From assembly GCA_018780645.1 (NCBI GenBank), contig JADMJJ010000002.1:1-64000 (forward strand): a stretch of 64,000 bases of DNA, given 5' to 3'. Under the pieces are notes generated by a model. The model ran no database searches, was not told the origin of the DNA, and worked only from the letters and a program-made list of their open reading frames with translations. How positions within the stretch are numbered: position 1 is the first letter of the stretch; each line of letters begins with the position of its first letter. This stretch comes from Burkholderiaceae bacterium (GTDB lineage Bacteria > Pseudomonadota > Gammaproteobacteria > Burkholderiales > Burkholderiaceae_C). Positions 9,394 to 18,593 of the stretch are shown here, piece after piece. A program made the translations under genes and the position numbers.

Positions 9394-10977
9394 ATGAAGA
9401 TTGACCAGATGTCTGTGGGAAAACGCCTCAACCTCGGGTTTGGGCTCGTGCTGTTGATACTCGTGGTCGTCACCACCGTGGCCGTGGTCAAGGTGAATGC
9501 GATCAACGCCGCCTTGCATGCCAATAGCGATGTCCACGCCTCGATCCAGCGTTTTGCGATCAACTTCCGTGGCTCGGCGCACGACCGCGCGATCGCCGTG
9601 CGCGATGTGACGCTGAGCACCAGCCCGGCCGACCGGCAAAAGGAACTCGCCACCATCGACGCACTGGCCCGGTTCTATGCCGAGTCTGCCAAGCCGCTGG
9701 AGGCCCTGCTTGCGAAGGCCGAGGACAAGCCGGAACTGGACAAGCTGTATGGCGCCATCAAGGATATCGAGGCGCAGGCCATCGCGACCACCCAGTCCGT
9801 CGTGAAGATGGTGGAGGCAGGCGACGCCCCCGGTGCGCAGTCCCTGCTCTGGTCGCAGGCCAAACCCCAGTATGTGCAGTGGTTGGCGGCGATCAACAAG
9901 CTGATCGACTACGAAGAGGAACGTATCCAGTCCATGAGCAAGATCGCGCTGGACCAGGCGGACGGCTTCCTGACCGTGATGCTGTCTGCCTTGGCCTTGT
10001 CGCTGCTTTGCGGCGCAGCGCTCGCCTGGGCGCTGTCGCGCAGCATCCTGCGCCAGCTGGGTGCCGAGCCCCAGGCCCTGGGCGACGCCGCCCGGCGCGT
10101 GGCCGAAGGTGATCTCAACCCGGTGCCCGGCGCCTCCCAGGCGCCCGCTGACAGCGTACTCGCCTCATTGAGCGGCATGCGTGCGAGCCTGGCAGGGATC
10201 GTTGCACAAGTACGGCAAGCCTCTGACTCGATTGCAACCGGATCGGCAGAGATCGCCACCGGCAACGCGGATCTGTCCAACCGCACCGAACAGCAGGCAT
10301 CGAGCCTGCAGCAGACGGCCTCTTCGATGAGCGAGATGAACGCCGCGGTCAAGCTCAACGCCGATACCGCGCGCCAGGCCACGCAACTCGCAGCACTGGC
10401 CAGCGCCGCGGCCGCCAAGGGCGGCCAGGTGGTGGGGCAGGTGGTGGCGACGATGGACGACATCAGCGCCAGCTCGAAGAAGATTGCCGACATCATCGGC
10501 GTCATCGACGGCATCGCCTTCCAGACCAACATCCTCGCGCTCAACGCCGCCGTGGAGGCCGCACGGGCGGGCGAGCAGGGCCGAGGTTTTGCCGTTGTGG
10601 CATCCGAGGTCCGCAGTCTGGCTCAGCGCAGCGCCGAAGCGGCCAAGGAGATCAAATCACTGATAGGCGCCAGCGTCGTCAAGGTCGAGGCGGGCACCCT
10701 GCTCGTCAGCGATGCCGGCGCCACCATGGACGACATCGTCAGCCAGGTGAAGAACGTGTCAGAGCTGATCAACGAGATCGGCGCTTCGACGCAGGAGCAG
10801 ACCGCCGGCATCGGCAGGGTCAGCGGTTCGGTCTCCGAACTGGACCGTAGCACGCAACAGAACGCCGCACTGGTGGAACAGAGCGCGGCGGCAGCCGAGA
10901 GCCTGAAGCAGCAGGCCACCCGCCTGGCCGAGGTGGTCCGCATCTTCCGGCTCGAGCAACGCGAAGCCGGACGGTAG
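9394..10977 (+). CDS. Methyl-accepting chemotaxis protein
   Basis: A 527-residue transmembrane chemoreceptor. TM1 is about residues 13-33, then a four-helix-bundle-like periplasmic domain (to about 190), TM2 about 192-216, a HAMP domain, and the cytoplasmic coiled-coil signalling domain. The hairpin tip reads [37 protein letters not shown], the near-invariant CheA/CheW contact region. There is no C-terminal NWETF-type CheR/CheB tether (it ends EQREAGR). The ATG at 9394 begins the typical [12 protein letters not shown]; an upstream ATG-independent extension is unlikely. No che genes are adjacent, so it is a stand-alone receptor; the ligand is unknown. Confidence 0.95.
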   Translation: MKIDQMSVGKRLNLGFGLVLLILVVVTTVAVVKVNAINAALHANSDVHASIQRFAINFRGSAHDRAIAVRDVTLSTSPADRQKELATIDALARFYAESAKPLEALLAKAEDKPELDKLYGAIKDIEAQAIATTQSVVKMVEAGDAPGAQSLLWSQAKPQYVQWLAAINKLIDYEEERIQSMSKIALDQADGFLTVMLSALALSLLCGAALAWALSRSILRQLGAEPQALGDAARRVAEGDLNPVPGASQAPADSVLASLSGMRASLAGIVAQVRQASDSIATGSAEIATGNADLSNRTEQQASSLQQTASSMSEMNAAVKLNADTARQATQLAALASAAAAKGGQVVGQVVATMDDISASSKKIADIIGVIDGIAFQTNILALNAAVEAARAGEQGRGFAVVASEVRSLAQRSAEAAKEIKSLIGASVVKVEAGTLLVSDAGATMDDIVSQVKNVSELINEIGASTQEQTAGIGRVSGSVSELDRSTQQNAALVEQSAAAAESLKQQATRLAEVVRIFRLEQREAGR

Positions 10978-11020
10978 CGGTTCAGGCCCTGCGTCGGGCT
11001 GACGCCGGATCGGCCAGCCC

Positions 11021-12544
11021 TCAGCGCGTCGGCATCGAGAAACGATAGTCGAGGCCCAGGGCCAGGTTGTCGGCACTGAAGCGCCCACCCGAGGCGCTGC
11101 GGGCCACGATATGCCCGACGCTCATATTCAAGGCCATGCGCTCGTTCAGGATGTAACGCAGGCCTGCACTGGCCTTGGCGGCCTTGCCATGCACATTCGC
11201 GCCAGCCATCAGCTGGCCATAGGTCTGCAGGCGCTCGCCCGGCAGCGCACGTGTCTGCAGGCCTATGCCGCCCAGTATCTCGGCATAGCCCGGGTAGCCG
11301 AGATACGCCGTATAGGCCCCCGAAGCCTGCAACGGCAGGTACCAGCGCTGCCCGATCGGCAGATCAAGCTGCAGGCCCACCATCTGCAGCGGCGCGCGGT
11401 CAATGTCGCGGTAGCGCAGGTGATAGCCCGTTTGCTGAAACACCGAAAACCGCAAACCTCGGTAGCTGGGCGGGCCGGCAGCGTCGGCGGTCTGGCCGGA
11501 GCGCAGGTGATGGGTCAGGCTCAGGCCATAGGTCTGGTTGCGCGAGCTGCCCTTGGGTGCCGCCATATGGCCGAGCGACAGCGCCAGCCCCAGGTCCCGG
11601 GTCAGCGCGTACTCAGCCACCAGCTTCGGATACACCAGCAGCCCGGAGCTGGTGTCGATCTGCTCGGGTGAGTAGCCGCCGGAGCCCAGGCCCAGCTGCC
11701 CATACAGCGTGATCTCGGGGGTGAGCCGCAGGCGCCGCCCCAGCCCGCCCAGCAGCTGGTTGTACAGGGGCATGCCGTGATAACCCATGCCCAGGGCAGC
11801 GAACCAGTAGGTGTCCGGGGCAAAGAAGTGCGCATACTGCAGATCGGCAATCCCTATCGTGTCCTTGCTCGTGCCCTTGGGGTCGAGTTGGCGGTAGTTG
11901 TCCTGCGCCAAGGTCAGCATGTTCTCGCCCATCTCCTGCCCGGCGCGGTGATCGTCCGACGGCGATAGGGGCTGGTCATGGCCAGAAAACGGCCCGGTGA
12001 GGTAGCTGTAGGGAACCTCGATGAAGAGATTGGCCTGGGTGCCGTCGATGATGGCCTTGCGGAATTTCAGCTTCGAGACGGTGGCGCCCAACGTAAAGCT
12101 GCCGAAATCGTAGCCCAGGCCGACATAGCCCTTGGCGAATCCGCCGCTGCCCGAGAGCCGCTTGCTGTGCTCGACGCTGCGGCCACCACCGCCGCCGCCG
12201 GCCGACAGGCCCGCGATGCCCCACACAGGCCCCGCCAGGCGGCGCCGGACATGGGCGCCAAGGTCTGCGGCCACAAAGCCGCCGTACTCGCCCTTGAACA
12301 GCGGCGCATAGAAGCCGGCGCCGAGGTAAACCCCGTCGAACACCTTGTGATAAAGGTGAAAACCCATCAGGTCGATGGGCCGGTCACCGGGCACCTTGAT
12401 GGTCTGGTACTCCAGCGTGAGCAAAGCCTCGTTGGCGCGCAGGCCGCTCGGCTCAGCGGTCTGCGCAGGCGCGCTGCTGACTGCAAAACAGAGAGCCAGG
12501 CAGGCGCCCAGGATGATGTCGTGTCTAGACAAGGTGCAAAGCAT
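11021..12544 (-). CDS. Predicted outer-membrane beta-barrel protein, unrecognised family
   Basis: A 507-residue protein with signal peptide (MLCTLSRHDIILGACLALCFAVSSAPAQT). A long series of alternating aromatic/hydrophobic and small residues follows, typical of barrel strands (for example FDGVYLGAGFYAPLF, KGYVGLGYDFGSFTLGATVSKL, ADLQYAHFFAPDTYWFAALGMGY, LYGQLGLGSGG, LALGLDYRFSMPTR). A Gly-rich insertion (LSAGGGGGGRS) lies near residue 105. It does not end in the usual C-terminal aromatic residue. The start at 12544 was chosen for the signal peptide; the frame is open further upstream. It stands alone, convergent with the chemoreceptor. I do not recognise the family, and no function is proposed. 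Confidence 0.7.
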   Translation of the reverse strand: MLCTLSRHDIILGACLALCFAVSSAPAQTAEPSGLRANEALLTLEYQTIKVPGDRPIDLMGFHLYHKVFDGVYLGAGFYAPLFKGEYGGFVAADLGAHVRRRLAGPVWGIAGLSAGGGGGGRSVEHSKRLSGSGGFAKGYVGLGYDFGSFTLGATVSKLKFRKAIIDGTQANLFIEVPYSYLTGPFSGHDQPLSPSDDHRAGQEMGENMLTLAQDNYRQLDPKGTSKDTIGIADLQYAHFFAPDTYWFAALGMGYHGMPLYNQLLGGLGRRLRLTPEITLYGQLGLGSGGYSPEQIDTSSGLLVYPKLVAEYALTRDLGLALSLGHMAAPKGSSRNQTYGLSLTHHLRSGQTADAAGPPSYRGLRFSVFQQTGYHLRYRDIDRAPLQMVGLQLDLPIGQRWYLPLQASGAYTAYLGYPGYAEILGGIGLQTRALPGERLQTYGQLMAGANVHGKAAKASAGLRYILNERMALNMSVGHIVARSASGGRFSADNLALGLDYRFSMPTR

Positions 12545-12791
12545 GCAGATGGTCTGATGGTCTTGTTGGCCGGCGGCTCGTATTGTGATGCGCCGTGTGG
12601 AGAAGCCCATCGCATAACTTGCTGATGGAGGGAATTCCCGTGGTGCATGCCATGCGCCGCTCGACTCGTCGCCGTTCGTCGGCGCCCGGCGTGCCTCGGT
12701 GGCAACCTGTCGCCGCCGGTCGCGCTGCCGCACAAGAACGGCGCCAGCTTACGCAGACTCGGGCTCCTGATCCACCACCGAGGCTTTCCCG

Positions 12792-13628
12792 ATGAGCGCC
12801 ATCCTGACGCCCGCCCTCCCCACCCAGCCCACGCAGAGCGCCGCCAAGGCCTTGGCGCGCACAATGGCTGCCTGGCTGGGCGTGGCCCTGCTGGGCCAGC
12901 TGTTCTTCGTCACCTACGTCCTGGGTTTCTACGGCCGCCATGCTGCGCAGGGTCGGCCCGAGCTGTGGAACAAGGTGCTGCCACATGGCTGGGTGGCAGG
13001 CGATGTGCTGGGCAATGCGGTGCTGGCCGGGCATCTGCTGTTCACCGTCGTGATCCTCTTGGGCGGCGCCCTGCAGCTGTGGCCGCTGTTGCGGCGCCAC
13101 GTCCCGGCCCTGCATCGCTGGAACGGGCGGCTCTATCTGCTCTCGGCGCTGCTGCTGAGCGTCGGCGGGCTGGTGATGGTGTGGACGCGCGAGGGCGTGG
13201 GCCTGGGTGGCACCGGCCAGCGCCTGGGCATCAGCCTGAACGCGCTGCTGATTGTGGCCTTCGCCTGGTTGGGCTGGCGGGCCGCCCGCACGCGCCGCTT
13301 AGACGCGCACCGCCGCTGGATGCTGCGCCTGTTCCTGGTGGTGGCCGGGGTCTGGTTCTTCCGCATCGGCCTGATGTTGTGGCTGATCGTCAACCGGGGG
13401 CCGGTGGGCTTCGACCCCGAGACCTTCGAGGGGCCCTTCCTGACCTTTCTGAGCTTTGCCCAGACCCTGCTGCCGCTGGCGGTGCTGGAGGCGGTGCTGC
13501 GCGTCCAGGCCTGCGGCCGGCCGGCGCTGCAGGCAGCCACCGCGGCTGGCCTGGCGCTGCTGACCTTGGCGACCGCCGTAGGCATCGCCGCGGCCGGGAT
13601 GCTGATGTGGTTGCCGCGCATACAGTGA
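12792..13628 (+). CDS. DUF2306 domain-containing integral membrane protein
   Basis: A 278-residue membrane protein with about seven hydrophobic segments. Family features are HLLFTVVILLGGALQLWPLLRRHVPALHRWNGRLYLLSALLLSVGGLVM, where a conserved HRWNGR follows a TM helix, and LDAHRRWMLRLFLVVAGVWFFRIGLMLW. Both are typical of DUF2306 (predicted haem-copper or redox-related membrane proteins; function not established). It ends 19 bp before the sensor kinase gene and is probably the first gene of a three-gene operon with the LytS/LytTR pair. It is therefore a plausible target or partner of that two-component system. Confidence 0.8.
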   Translation: MSAILTPALPTQPTQSAAKALARTMAAWLGVALLGQLFFVTYVLGFYGRHAAQGRPELWNKVLPHGWVAGDVLGNAVLAGHLLFTVVILLGGALQLWPLLRRHVPALHRWNGRLYLLSALLLSVGGLVMVWTREGVGLGGTGQRLGISLNALLIVAFAWLGWRAARTRRLDAHRRWMLRLFLVVAGVWFFRIGLMLWLIVNRGPVGFDPETFEGPFLTFLSFAQTLLPLAVLEAVLRVQACGRPALQAATAAGLALLTLATAVGIAAAGMLMWLPRIQ

Positions 13629-13647
13629 GACCGGCTATGGTTGCGGC

Positions 13648-14736
13648 ATGAACCCTTCCCGCCCTCCCTCAACAGACAAGCCGCAAGGCCTGGCCCTGCT
13701 CTTGAATGCGCGCCGGCTGCGGGTCAGCGGCATCGCCACGCTGCTGCTGGCCCTGCCGCTGAGCCTGAGCTGGCAGGACCCGGCCTGGACCTTCTTTCTG
13801 CGCGCCTTCGCGGTGGGCTTCGGCGCGATGCTGGCCTATGGCCTGTTCGAGCAATGGCCACGCCGGCTGCCGCCCTGGCTGGCCCGCTGGGCCCTGCAGG
13901 TGCTGGCCGTGGCGGTGGCGATTCCGCTGACCACCGTGATCATCTATGTGCTCAGCACCGCGCCCGGCGCGCCACCGTTCTGGAAGGTGCAGGGCCGGCT
14001 CGCGGGCTTCGCCATCCTGACCCTGCCAGCCCTGCTGATCGCGCCCTGGGTCGCGCTGTCGGCCCTGGTGCGCCAGCGCGAGGCCTGGGCGCGCGAGCAG
14101 GCGCTGGCCTTCGAGCTGGAGCGCAGCGAGCTGGCCCGCCAGGCCTTGGACGCGCGCATGCGCCTGCTCAGCGCCCAGGTGCAGCCGCACTTTCTGTTCA
14201 ACACACTGGCCAATGTCCATGCGCTGGTGGAAACCGGCTCGCCCCGCGCGGCACCGGTGCTGGAGCAGCTGATCGAGTACCTGCGCGCCGCCGTGCCGCG
14301 GCTGGACGAGACCCACAGCCCGCTGAGCCAGGAGCTGGACCTGGTGCGCGCCTACCTGGGCCTGATGCAGATGCGCCTGCCCGACCGGCTGGCCTTCGAC
14401 ATCACCGTCGAGCCCGGCACCGAACGCCTGCGCTGCCCGGCAATGACGCTGCTGACTCTGGTGGAGAATGCCGTGCGCCATGGCATAGACCCGAGCGAGG
14501 AAGGCGGCCGCATCGACGTCTCGGTGCGGCGCGAGGGCGGCCGCTGCCTGCTGCAGGTGCGTGACACCGGCGTGGGCCTGCGCGCCAGCGGCAGCGGCCT
14601 GGGCACCGGCCTGGCCGGACTGCGCGAGCGGCTGGCGCTGGTGTTCGACGGCGACGCCACGCTGACCCTGCGCGAGGTGCAGCCCCATGGCGTGTGTGCC
14701 GAACTGACCCTGCCCGCCCAAGAGATTGCCAGATGA
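13648..14736 (+). CDS. LytS/YpdA-type membrane sensor histidine kinase
   Basis: A 362-residue kinase. Four N-terminal hydrophobic segments (residues about 28-140) are followed by a short coiled coil and a His_kinase (PF06580-type) domain with the phosphorylated histidine H181 in SAQVQPHFLFNTLANVHALVE. The HATPase_c domain has the N box TLVENAVRHGIDPSEEGG and the G box VRDTGVGLRASGSGLGTGLAGLRERL. There is no periplasmic sensor domain; signal input is probably within the membrane. The stop overlaps the LytTR regulator start (ATGA), so they are a translationally coupled pair. Confidence 0.93.
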   Translation: MNPSRPPSTDKPQGLALLLNARRLRVSGIATLLLALPLSLSWQDPAWTFFLRAFAVGFGAMLAYGLFEQWPRRLPPWLARWALQVLAVAVAIPLTTVIIYVLSTAPGAPPFWKVQGRLAGFAILTLPALLIAPWVALSALVRQREAWAREQALAFELERSELARQALDARMRLLSAQVQPHFLFNTLANVHALVETGSPRAAPVLEQLIEYLRAAVPRLDETHSPLSQELDLVRAYLGLMQMRLPDRLAFDITVEPGTERLRCPAMTLLTLVENAVRHGIDPSEEGGRIDVSVRREGGRCLLQVRDTGVGLRASGSGLGTGLAGLRERLALVFDGDATLTLREVQPHGVCAELTLPAQEIAR

Positions 14737-15533
14737 GCGAACGTCGACCCACCGCCCTGATCGCCGATGACGAGCCGATGCTGCGCGAGGTGCTGCGCCG
14801 TCGCCTGGCCGAGGCCTGGCCGGCGCTGCAGATCGTCGCCGAGGCGCGCAATGGCCGCGAGGCGGTCGAGCAACTCGAAGCCTTGCAGCCGGACATCTGC
14901 TTTCTCGATGTGCACATGCCCGGCGTCTCGGGCGTGGAGGCGGCGCGACGCATCAGCCGGCGCGCCCATCTGGTCTTCGTCACCGCCTTCGAGCAGTACG
15001 CGCTGCAGGCCTTCGAGCATGGCGTGCTCGACTACCTGGTCAAGCCGGTCACCCCCGGTCGCCTGGCCGAGACGGTGCTGCGCCTGCAGGAACGCATGGC
15101 CACGGCCCAGCCGGTGGTGCACTCGGACGCGCTGCTGCAGCAGCTGGCCGTGCAATTGGCACGGGCCGCGGGCGTGGCGGCGCCGGGTGTCGAGCCGCTG
15201 CGCTGGGTGCGGGCCACGGTGGGCGGCGCGCTGCGCATGATCCCGGTGCAGGCGATTGTCTATCTGCGTGCCGATACCAAGTACACGCTGGTGGCCTGGA
15301 ACGACGACGATGGTGCGGCCGCCGAGGCGGTGATACGCCTGTCACTGAAAGAGCTGCTGGCCCAGCTGGACCCGGCCCAGTTCGCCCAGGTGCACCGCGC
15401 GGTGGTGGTGAATCTGGGCGCCGTCCAGCGCGTCACCCGCGGCGACAATGAGACCGCCGAGATCGCGCTCAAGGGCCGGCCCGAGCGGCTGCCGGTGAGC
15501 CGCAGCTATCTGCACCTGTTCAAGGAGATGTAG
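14733..15533 (+). CDS. LytTR-family response regulator
   Basis: A 266-residue regulator. The receiver domain (residues 7-120) has acidic pocket ADDEP, the phospho-accepting D59 in DICFLDVHMPG, the conserved Thr in VFVTAF and the Lys in YLVKPV. A linker of about 50 residues follows, then a LytTR DNA-binding domain (RMIPVQAIVYLRADTKYTLV ... FAQVHRAVVVNLGAVQRV ... LPVSRSYLHLFKEM). It is translated from an ATG overlapping the kinase stop. LytTR regulators typically control surface, membrane or virulence genes; the adjacent DUF2306 gene is the nearest candidate target. Confidence 0.94.
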   Translation: MSERRPTALIADDEPMLREVLRRRLAEAWPALQIVAEARNGREAVEQLEALQPDICFLDVHMPGVSGVEAARRISRRAHLVFVTAFEQYALQAFEHGVLDYLVKPVTPGRLAETVLRLQERMATAQPVVHSDALLQQLAVQLARAAGVAAPGVEPLRWVRATVGGALRMIPVQAIVYLRADTKYTLVAWNDDDGAAAEAVIRLSLKELLAQLDPAQFAQVHRAVVVNLGAVQRVTRGDNETAEIALKGRPERLPVSRSYLHLFKEM

Positions 15534-15608
15534 GGCTCAGCCTGCCGGCTTGTATCGCCGTCAGGCCTTCGCCAGGCGGGCCAAGGCTTCCACCTTGTCC
15601 GTCCGGGC

Positions 15609-16517
15609 TCAGTCCGGCCCCGGCAGAGCTGCGCTCAACTCGGCGGCCAGCTCCAGCGCCAGACTGGCGGCAGGTGACAGGCTGCGTCCGCGCAGCCAGA
15701 TCGCGTGGAGCTGGATGCTCATGCCCGGCGGCTTGCCGGCCAGTTGCAAGCGCCGCAAGCCGGTGGCCGCCAGTGCCACCGCATGGGGCAGCAGCACCAG
15801 CACATCGCTGTCCTGGGCCAGGCGCGCCAAGGTCGCGAAATCATCGCACTCCAGCCGTATCGGCAAGGCCTGGGTCGGCGCCAGGCCGAAGCCCTGGCGC
15901 AGCATGTCGCGCAGCGTCGGCGAGGCGGACACGGTGGCAATGCCGTGCTCCAGCAGGTCGGCCAGCGACAGCTCGAGCCGGCCGGCCAGCGCATGGCCGC
16001 TGCGGCAGTACAGCCCGCCATGGATCGGGCCCAGCAGCCGCGCCTGCAGTCGTGGGTCGGCCGGCAGCATGCGCGGATCGGCGATGAAGAAGTCGATCTG
16101 CTCGGTGTGCAGCAGGGCCAGCAGGCTTTCGCCATGGCCGCTGCGCACCCGGGTCATCACATCGGGCTGCCGGCGCTGCAGCACCACCAGCAGCGGCGGC
16201 ACGATGGTGGCCGCCGGCACCGGGCCGACGCCGAAGCTGAGTTCGCCCAGCGCGCCGCTGCGCAGCAGCTCCAGATCGCGGGCGAAGCAGCGTTGCTCGA
16301 ACAGCAGCTGCCGCGCGCGCTCCACCACCACGCGGCCGGCCGGCGTCGGCTGCGCGCCCTTGGGGCCGCGGTCGAACAGGCGCAGGCCGATGCTGGCCTC
16401 CAGCGCCTGGATGCTGCGGCTGAACGCCGCCTGGCTCAGGTGCACCTGCTCGGCCGCCGCAACAAAGCGGCCGCAGTCGGCCAGCGCGATCAGGTGCTTC
16501 AGCTGGCGCAGATCCAT
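15609..16517 (-). CDS. LysR-family transcriptional regulator (putative alkylsulfatase regulator)
   Basis: A 302-residue LysR-type regulator. The winged helix-turn-helix (DLRQLKHLIALADCGRFVAAAEQVHLSQAAFSRSIQALEASIGLRLFDR) is followed by a periplasmic-binding-protein-like effector domain. The ATG at 16517 is preceded by GGAG at 6 nt; a GTG 12 bp upstream is less likely. It is divergent from the alkylsulfatase operon, with a perfect inverted repeat between them. In Pseudomonas the secreted alkylsulfatase SdsA is controlled by the neighbouring LysR protein SdsB, so the same role is inferred here. Confidence 0.92.
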   Translation of the reverse strand: MDLRQLKHLIALADCGRFVAAAEQVHLSQAAFSRSIQALEASIGLRLFDRGPKGAQPTPAGRVVVERARQLLFEQRCFARDLELLRSGALGELSFGVGPVPAATIVPPLLVVLQRRQPDVMTRVRSGHGESLLALLHTEQIDFFIADPRMLPADPRLQARLLGPIHGGLYCRSGHALAGRLELSLADLLEHGIATVSASPTLRDMLRQGFGLAPTQALPIRLECDDFATLARLAQDSDVLVLLPHAVALAATGLRRLQLAGKPPGMSIQLHAIWLRGRSLSPAASLALELAAELSAALPGPD

Positions 16518-16531
16518 CTTGCGCTCCACGC

Positions 16532-16549
16532 AATGAATGACGATTCATT
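16532..16549. promoter_or_regulatory. Candidate LysR operator between regulator and alkylsulfatase
   Basis: AATGAAT-GACG-ATTCATT is a perfect 7-bp inverted repeat with a 4-bp spacer. It lies 15 bp upstream of the LysR start and about 70 bp before the alkylsulfatase ATG, in the only AT-rich patch of the gap. Position and symmetry fit autoregulation and control of the divergent operon. Confidence 0.65.
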
Positions 16550-16619
16550 ATGCATTGGACATTGGGGGCTTCCGGCCCGAAGCTGCGGCTCGGAGGGCAT
16601 CGGCCCGACGGAGACATCA

Positions 16620-18593
16620 ATGACAAAGCCTCACTCACTCGCCCTGCTGACCCTGATGGCCGCCACGCTCTGCGCCTGCGGCAAGCCTGGTGGCATTGGC
16701 GGCGCGGCCAGTGAGGCCGCGACCAGCACCCTGGCCGCCAACGCGCAGATGGCCAAGGATCTGCCGCTGGCCGATCAGCAGGACTTCGAGGACGCCAGGC
16801 GCGGCTTCATCGCGCGGCCCGGCGGCAAGGTGCTGGGCCCGGATGGCGAGGTGCTGATCGACTTCGACGCCTTCAAATTCGTCGAGGGCCAGGCGCCGGA
16901 CACCGTCAACCCCAGTCTGTGGCGCCATGCGGCGCTGAATGCGCAGATCGGCCTGTTCAAGGTGGTGGACGGCATCTACCAGCTGCGCGGGTTCGACATC
17001 GGCAATATGACCCTGATCGAGGGCAAGACCGGCTGGATCGTCGTCGACACGCTGACCGCACGCGAAAGCGCCGCCGCCGCCCTGGCCTTCGCCCGGCAGC
17101 ACCTGGGCAACAAGCAGGTCTCGGCGATCGTGTTCACACACAGCCATATCGACCATTTCGGCGGCGTGCTGGGCGTGGCCACGGCCGAGGAGGTCGCGGC
17201 GCGCAAGATTCCGGTCGTCGCCCCGGCCGGCTTCATGGAGGAGGCGACCAGCGAGAACGTGATGGTCGGCACCGCGATGGGCCGTCGCTCCAGCTACCAG
17301 TTCGGCAAGGACCTGGAGCGCTCGGCCAAGGGCCTGGTCGACACCGGCCTGGGCAAGAACGTGGCCTACGGCAGCTTCGGCATCCTGCCGCCCAACCAGC
17401 TGATCACGCAGGACACGCAAGAGCTGACCCTGGACGGCGTGCGCTTCGTGTTCCACAACGTGCCCGGCGCTGAAGCCCCGGCCGAGCTGAGCTTTCACCT
17501 GCCGGACCTGAAAGCCTATGGCGGGGCCGAGAACCTGGCCCAGACCATGCACAACCTGCTGCCGGTGCGCGGCGCCAAGGTGCGCGACGCGCTGCGCTGG
17601 TCGCAGTACATGCAGCAGGCGCTGGAGCAGGTCGAGGCCTCGGCGGCCGAGGTCTATTTCGGCCAGCACAACTGGCCGATCTGGGGCCGTGAGCGCATCA
17701 CCGACTTCATCACCAAGCACCGCGATGTCTACAAGTACACGCACGACCAGACGGTGCGGCTGATCAATGCCGGCCTGACGCCGCGCGAGATTGCCGACGC
17801 GATCAAGCTGCCCCCATCGCTGCAGACCCACTTCGGCACCCGCGGCTACTACGGTGACCTGCGCCACAACGTCAAGGCGGTCTATCAGCACTACCTGGGC
17901 GCCTATGACGGCAACCCGGCCAACCTGAATCCGCTGCCGCCACAGGAGTCGGCCAAGCGCTATCTGGCCCTGATCGGCGGCGCCGACAAGGCGGTGGCCG
18001 CCGCGCAGGAGGCCTTCGACAAGGGCGAGTTCCGCTGGGCCGCCGAGCTGCTGAGCCAGGCCGTGTTCGGCGCGCCCGAACACCAGGGCGCCAAGGAATT
18101 GCTGGCCCGCACCTACGAGCAGCTGGGCTACCAGAGCGAGGCCTCGACCTGGCGCAACAGCTACCTGACCGCCGCGATGGAGCTGCGCAGGGGTGCGCCG
18201 GAGAAAGGTGTCAACCGCGCCAGCTTCATCGAGATGCTGGCCCAGACGCCCACCGAGCGCTTTCTCGAGGCGATGGCGGCCGGCCTCAACGGCCCCAAGG
18301 CCGAGGGCATCAATCTGACGATCAACCTGGTGCTCAGCGACAGCAAGGAATCCTATGTGCTGTGGATAGAGAACGCGGTGCTGCATCACAAGCGTGGCGA
18401 GCCGGCGCCCAACGCCAACGCGACGCTGACGCTGACCAAGCCCATCTTCATCAAGATGATGGCCGGCACCGCCGGGGTGAAGGACACGCTGCTGTCCGAC
18501 GATCTGAAGACCGCCGGCAGCAAGATCGATCTGATGCGCTTCTTCAGCCTGATCGACAAGGCGCCGGGCACCTTTGCCATCGTCACGCGATGA
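16620..18593 (+). CDS. Lipoprotein alkylsulfatase, metallo-beta-lactamase fold (SdsA/BDS1-like)
   Basis: A 657-residue enzyme predicted to hydrolyse primary alkyl sulfates (such as dodecyl sulfate) to alcohol and sulfate. The N-terminus is a lipoprotein signal (ALLTLMAATLCACG; lipobox LCAC). The MBL domain carries FTHSHIDHFGG (zinc ligands H174, H176, D178, H179). The dimerisation part has LRWSQYMQQALEQ and YFGQHNWPIWGRERI, and an SCP2-like C-terminal domain (about 530-657) follows, the standard alkylsulfatase order. ATG at 16620 with GGAG at 6 nt. Its stop overlaps the next sulfatase (ATGA). The lipobox suggests membrane anchoring, unlike freely secreted SdsA1. Confidence 0.92.
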   Translation: MTKPHSLALLTLMAATLCACGKPGGIGGAASEAATSTLAANAQMAKDLPLADQQDFEDARRGFIARPGGKVLGPDGEVLIDFDAFKFVEGQAPDTVNPSLWRHAALNAQIGLFKVVDGIYQLRGFDIGNMTLIEGKTGWIVVDTLTARESAAAALAFARQHLGNKQVSAIVFTHSHIDHFGGVLGVATAEEVAARKIPVVAPAGFMEEATSENVMVGTAMGRRSSYQFGKDLERSAKGLVDTGLGKNVAYGSFGILPPNQLITQDTQELTLDGVRFVFHNVPGAEAPAELSFHLPDLKAYGGAENLAQTMHNLLPVRGAKVRDALRWSQYMQQALEQVEASAAEVYFGQHNWPIWGRERITDFITKHRDVYKYTHDQTVRLINAGLTPREIADAIKLPPSLQTHFGTRGYYGDLRHNVKAVYQHYLGAYDGNPANLNPLPPQESAKRYLALIGGADKAVAAAQEAFDKGEFRWAAELLSQAVFGAPEHQGAKELLARTYEQLGYQSEASTWRNSYLTAAMELRRGAPEKGVNRASFIEMLAQTPTERFLEAMAAGLNGPKAEGINLTINLVLSDSKESYVLWIENAVLHHKRGEPAPNANATLTLTKPIFIKMMAGTAGVKDTLLSDDLKTAGSKIDLMRFFSLIDKAPGTFAIVTR

